In this document: one piece after another, positions 59,578-64,000 of the stretch | How the letters are laid out: each line of letters starts with the position of its first letter | Numbering within the stretch: the first letter of the stretch is position 1 | Source: Xylaria sp. FL1777 | Taxonomy: Eukaryota; Ascomycota; Sordariomycetes; Xylariales; Xylariaceae | Reading direction: 5' to 3' | Assembly: GCA_022578965.1 (NCBI GenBank) | Contig: MU400537.1 | Coordinates: 124,001 to 188,000, forward strand | Length of the DNA stretch: 64,000 nucleotides | Position numbers and translations under genes: made by a program | The notes under the pieces: generated by a model | Database searches by the model: none | Told to the model about the DNA's origin: nothing | What the model saw: only the letters and a program-made list of their open reading frames with translations

Positions 59578-60879
59578 ATGAGTTCGGACGCTAAACCCAA
59601 GGTGCTGGGCATGCCGGTAAGCTCGATCCTGTGTGAAACCGCCGAATTGCCTCGTTCGATCGTGGTTGCAAGTACAGCGATAGACTTGTGGGCGATGCCA
59701 CTACCATCAATGCGAAACCTTCCAATTGGCCCTGAATCTTGACTAACGTAATCCCCGATATAGCCCTTCGTCGCCGATTTCTTGATGGGTGGTGTTTCTG
59801 CCGCTGTATCGAAGACGGCCGCTGCCCCCATTGAGCGAGTTAAGCTTTTGATTCAGAACCAGGTATGTAGTAATATTCATAATTCTCCGTCGTGTATCAG
59901 GGATGCGCTATCTGTGCGCTGAACGGGGCGGATCTAAATCCGGCGACATTAGATCCAGATAGTGGGAGAGGGATACATGAGCGACGGAACAACTGCTAAC
60001 CTCGTCACCAACAGGATGAAATGCTCAAGACTGGTCGTCTCGAACGACGATATGCCGGCATTGGCGAGTGCTTCAAGCGTACTATCGCCGATGAGGGCAC
60101 TATGTCTCTGTGGCGTGGTAACACTGCCAACGTCATCCGATACTTCCCTACACAGGCTCTGAACTTCGCTTTCCGTGATAAGTTCAAGGCCATGTTCGGC
60201 TACAAGAAAGAAAAGGACGGTTATGCCAAGTGGATGGCCGGTAACTTGGCCTCTGGTGGTGTAAGTTTTGGAAACGATGCTATCTAGCTTGAAGACGGAT
60301 AACTAAGGATTCTAGGCTGCTGGTGCCACATCACTCCTCTTCGTGTACTCTCTCGACTATGCTCGTACACGTCTCGCCAACGACGCCAAGAATGCCAAGA
60401 GCGGCGGCGATCGCCAGTTCAACGGCCTCGTTGACGTCTACCGCAAGACCCTCGCTTCCGACGGTATTGCCGGTCTGTACCGTGGTTTCATGCCTTCAGT
60501 CGCTGGTATCATCGTCTACCGTGGTCTGTACTTCGGTATGTACGACTCGATCAAGCCCGTCGTCCTCGTCGGTCCTCTCGCAAACAACTTCTTGGCCTCT
60601 TTCATCCTCGGTTGGTGTGTCACCACTGGTGCTGGTATCGCCTCTTACCCCCTTGACACTATCCGTCGTCGTATGATGATGACCTCTGGTGAGGCCGTCA
60701 AGTACAACGGTACTTTCGACGCTGCCCGCCAGATTGTCGCCAAGGAGGGAGTTAAGTCTCTCTTCAAGGGTGCTGGCGCCAACATTCTCCGTGGTGTCGC
60801 TGGTGCTGGTGTGCTTTCCATCTACGATCAGCTCCAGGTCCTCCTCTTCGGCAAGGCCTTCAAGGGCGGCTCTGGTTAA
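59578..60879 (+). CDS. aac: Mitochondrial ADP/ATP carrier
   Basis: Exons 59578-59616, 59764-59862, 60015-60260 and 60316-60879 (introns 147, 152 and 55 nt) give 315 aa. The AAC signature RRRMMM is present near the end, with [71 protein letters not shown] and [16 protein letters not shown]. It exchanges cytosolic ADP for matrix ATP in the inner membrane. Three carrier repeats with PX(D/E)XX(K/R) are visible. GC-rich third positions suggest high expression. The gene is uninterrupted by any defect. Confidence 0.97.
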
Positions 60880-61559
60880 ACATTCTCATGTAGAGAGGTC
60901 GGAGGGGCTTAGTGTAATACAGGCGGTGGGAAATCTGGTAGATTCCCGGGGAGGCTGACGAAACGACTGTGATGGAGACCGGCGGATGGCTACAGATCGA
61001 CATCACATTGCTGAGGCGTTCTGGAACACGTTGATTTTGCGGCATGAGCTGATAGACGAGGCATATTCCCCTTGCGAAGCCTTGTTATTTGGCTTCCCGC
61101 TGTAATTTAGACCCTAGGCAATTCCCTTGACTGTATTCTTTCTGCATTTTCTCTTGTCGGCTGGATTTGACGTTTCCCCGGACTTGTATCATGAAAAGAG
61201 TCCGTACAATGACTGATAGATTTCTTAATGCAAGTGGTTTTGAACGAAGCCTTGCGTTTTATCTTCAATTACCGTCGCAATCGGTACTTTCCTTTCCTTT
61301 TAGTCGCCACCAATTCGTTTGAACTTTGAGCACAGCCAGGTAAGTAATCCTGACCGCTTTGCTGCAGCTGGTCCCAGCTGAGAAGTGCAATACCTCAGTA
61401 TTGCCCGGTCACGTAACCTACCTAAGCCATTCTACCCCACCACTCACGTATCTTTCCACTCCACGCGTCCATGACTTAGGTCTACTACGTAACTGGTTCT
61501 ACAACCTCCCTTCTCCAACGATTTCTTTTTAAGCAAGCTGAGTTGTCGGCATTTTCTTT
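60880..61559. other. Intergenic, nothing specific
   Basis: About 680 bp between the AAC and CENP-X genes. One ACCTACCTAA motif at about 61418 and a CT-rich leader just before the next ATG. Confidence 0.55.
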
Positions 61560-62097
61560 ATGCCTCCCAAAACATCCTCGACAGGCACGTCTCGTGGGCC
61601 TCGGGGCGGCGTGGCACCGAAGAAAGCGTCATCGCGCCCCCAAACCCACACCTCACAACCTCGTCAAACAGTGCATTTAGATAACAGTGAGGCTGATCCT
61701 TTCGCGGACGACGACATATCACAACAGCGAAGAAAAGACGACATGGATATCGAGAAGGAGGGAGATGAAGAAGATGAAGAGGACGTAGAAACGAAGAAGA
61801 CTATACCACCCGAGCTCCTTACTCGAGTCCTCCACGAGTTTTTTGAGAAAGACGGCACGAGGATTTCCAAAGACGCGAATAAGGCCGTGGCGAAATATAT
61901 GGATATCTTTGTGCGCGAGGCGATAGCTAGGACTGCGGTGGAGAAAGGGAGTGGCTTTCTGGAAGTAAGAAATTCGGAATACCATGGGAATATGCATATA
62001 CTGTTGTTGCTGTGTCTTGGCTTGGTGCTGACTTGATATCGCATTACAGGTTGAAGATCTAGAGAAGGTCGCACCCCAACTTCTGATGGACTTATGA
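61560..62097 (+). CDS. mhf2: CENP-X/Mhf2-type histone-fold protein
   Basis: Exons 61560-61964 and 62050-62097 (85-nt intron) give 150 aa. A disordered basic/acidic N-terminal half (PPKTSSTGTSRGPRGG, then DMDIEKEGDEEDEEDVETKK) precedes a histone-fold: LLTRVLHEFFEKDGTRISKD, ANKAVAKYMDIFVREAIART and, over the intron, LEVEDLEKVAPQLLMDL. This is CENP-X (Mhf2), which pairs with CENP-S (Mhf1) at the inner kinetochore and in the Fanconi anaemia/FANCM DNA-repair pathway. The tail is encoded by a tiny last exon; without splicing the frame runs into intron sequence. Confidence 0.92.
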
Positions 62098-64000
62098 GGA
62101 GCGAAATCCCGATTCACAGTCGCGACTATCATTCTACACGAACCTACGAATACCACGAGACGAACGTTGAGAAGCTTTTCAGAGTGCTATTATTACGCAG
62201 ACCTCTGTGTAGCATACCATACCTCGTCCGCTCTACTTATATGAACACTCCTTGATTTTTATCGAGAAGAAGTACGCGCACGGCTAGTACTATCTGAAAT
62301 CCAGAATGCTTCATCTGATCTCTGGATTTGGCTACTAGAGTAGCACCTAGGGCGGATCCGATCTACAATACAGTCTGATGCGCGAGGCACTTGAACCTTA
62401 TACAGCAGCCTTGGCGTCGACAGCGGATTACTACTACAGTCAGGTAGTCGTCCGGCCAAATTTATGTATTTGCAAACGCAAGATGTAAATTGTACATGAA
62501 CCGGATCTCCACGCTGTCATATGCTGTTGACCTCGCTATGACCATAGACTTGGCAACATCGCGTATTAACTGGGAAGCAGGCGGCCAAGAAGGTATCTGT
62601 GTCCTTGGTCTGTTATTAGGTTATCGGACTGAGCTTAGTTGATTGTTCAATCAGCAGCAGGGTTGGAGCTCACAAGATCGCCGTCAAGTGTCAAATCCGC
62701 CCACGAAGAGTCTTATGCCTGGTCTAAAGCTTTAAGGGAAGCAATCATACTATAGCCCCTCATAAGAAGCCCGCCATATAATAGGAGTTGCTAGGTAGTG
62801 GGAGAATGATTTGAAGTTTGGCCTGTCAAACTATAGCTGTTAAGGAAGATAATGGCTATGAGAAGACTTGGGATGTTTACAGGCTTGTGATCGACTTGAA
62901 ACAACGCCAGGTGTTTTAAGCGCCTTGCCACGGGCATTACGGAGTGCGAAACCTAAGTTAGGACGAATACCATCAGAAACCTGCAAACTATATTCGCCAG
63001 GGAGATCTCATATGATGTTTCTTGAAACATCTTCCTGAGTAGTAAAATTCTCTTGACAAGCTCGCTGTCCTTACGCAGCACTACGTAGCAATCTAGTGTG
63101 GACCTGCGCCGCACTTATCAGCCAAGGGGAGTACACTAAAGCGCCACGAGTGTCAACTTAGAGCCGCTTTACCGAAGCTGAATACTGCTTATACTTACTA
63201 GGTAGGTGGTACGCAGTATAGAAAGCTTGTCATCCAAATGAAATGGCGGAGATTGGACCGGTTAGCATCCCATTCGGTACCTACTACCAAGGAGCAGGGG
63301 TTTAGCTGGTTGGTTAAAGCTGTAGGTCTTCTATATTGCTCTGTATTAGTGAGAATTTGGGGTTACATGTGAAACTGGGCGGGTTTTGCATATGTCGCAA
63401 TAGGGGCTCTGCCGCTAATCTTGAAGCACTTCCGTGCCCCGAGGGGAACCCGGCCCCTGCAGAACCCCTGTGTCGGCTAACTCTCGAATTCTATTCGGCC
63501 AAGTCTCCGGACTTCCAACCCCTTGGGTCTACCACTACTTACCTATTAGACTTGACAGCAGCAGCAACAACAACAACCACACTTGGCAACGAAGCAATAA
63601 TAGTGAGAAAAAAAAAGCAGTTGGGATACACTGTTTACATGTCAATGACTGGATACTATATCAATACATTAAGTGAGTAAGTAGTAGTAGTAGGATGGAT
63701 TTTCTAACATGCAGAATAATAGCTCTGGCATGTTAGAAGGCTCAAACCCGAAGCAACATTGTCATGATGACTTCCATATCTGTACGCAGTATGCACCATG
63801 CAGCGTGCTAGCCAGGGCCGGGGCCGGGGCCCTCGCTTGACTGGACTCGAAATGATCCAGGCACTCCAATCAAAGGTCATTTCGGATGGCCAAATATCCC
63901 GGGTCGCATCGTCATGGGCTCTCTGCACTGCCACTTGCCACTTTGCTGGCTGCGAGGGACGCTTCTCAGGTGCACGGTTAGCGTACGCTATGCGTACAAC
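62098..64000. other. Intergenic to window end, no gene seen
   Basis: About 1.9 kb. Includes AGGTAGGTGG at about 63203, a (ACAACA) trinucleotide tract at about 63562 and a GGCCGGGGCC repeat at about 63812-63830. A gene could start beyond the right edge; nothing inside is supported. Confidence 0.5.

Noticed and set aside
63336..63680. 114-codon frame near the right end
   Set aside because: Low-complexity Thr/Ala runs from a trinucleotide tract; no homology.

Overview
The window is nuclear DNA of a filamentous ascomycete (Pezizomycotina, most likely a sordariomycete). The evidence is short GT-AG introns of about 46-270 nt with CTAAC/CTGAC-like branch sites, well-conserved fungal housekeeping proteins (Rrn6, Spc25, Mzt1, Coa1, uL3m), a C/G-depleted block that looks like repeat-induced point mutation (RIP), and fungal-specific families (Mob1 context, HET relic, APH kinases with a zinc-finger N-terminus). 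All exon models were built by hand from splice signals, frame and family similarity. Most close exactly in frame.

Layout. 1-3850 is an AT-rich, gene-free RIP-type block, followed by a 16-bp minisatellite (3910-4037). 4102-6642 (-) is a secreted six-hairpin glycosidase and 8112-9826 (+) an SRR1-domain protein. 11073-18000 holds Mob1 (+), a mitochondrial carrier (-), a small LYR protein (-) and the start of a CHY/CTCHY/RING ubiquitin ligase (+, 17225-19286). 19751-27818 is a dense housekeeping block: Mzt1 (-), Spc25 (-), Rrn6 (+), a PITH protein (+) and a CCDC25/Jlp2-like protein (-). 28448-32003 is decayed: two APH-type kinase pseudogenes and a HET-protein tail. 32563-40621 returns to housekeeping: mitochondrial uL3m (+), Coa1 (-), RPL26 (+) and a 1106-aa low-complexity protein (-). 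40622-56910 is sparse: a DapA-like aldolase (-), a type II membrane protein (-), a P450 (-) and an intronless protein with a degenerate Ulp1-like C-terminus (+). 57356-62097 carries RPS25, the ADP/ATP carrier and CENP-X/Mhf2 (all +). The rest is intergenic and rich in ACCTACCT/AGGTAGGT motifs.

Functional themes. Four cell-division proteins lie in one window (Mob1, Mzt1, Spc25, CENP-X). Several proteins are mitochondrial (two carriers, the LYR protein, uL3m, Coa1) and several serve ribosome production (Rrn6, RPL26, RPS25). I see no biosynthetic cluster around the lone P450 and no tRNA or rRNA.

The most interesting signals are unusual intron architectures. The CCDC25-like gene needs a one-nucleotide exon between two introns to keep its conserved Trp-Phe-His-Val-Asp motif. 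The DapA-like gene stays in frame only if its last intron is a twin intron (stwintron) whose outer donor G is split from its T by an inner intron. RPS25 needs an 8-nt micro-exon followed by a GC-AG intron. Other points are a protease-like domain with catalytic His and Cys replaced, and tandem kinase pseudogenes, one with a RIP-compatible Trp-to-stop change.
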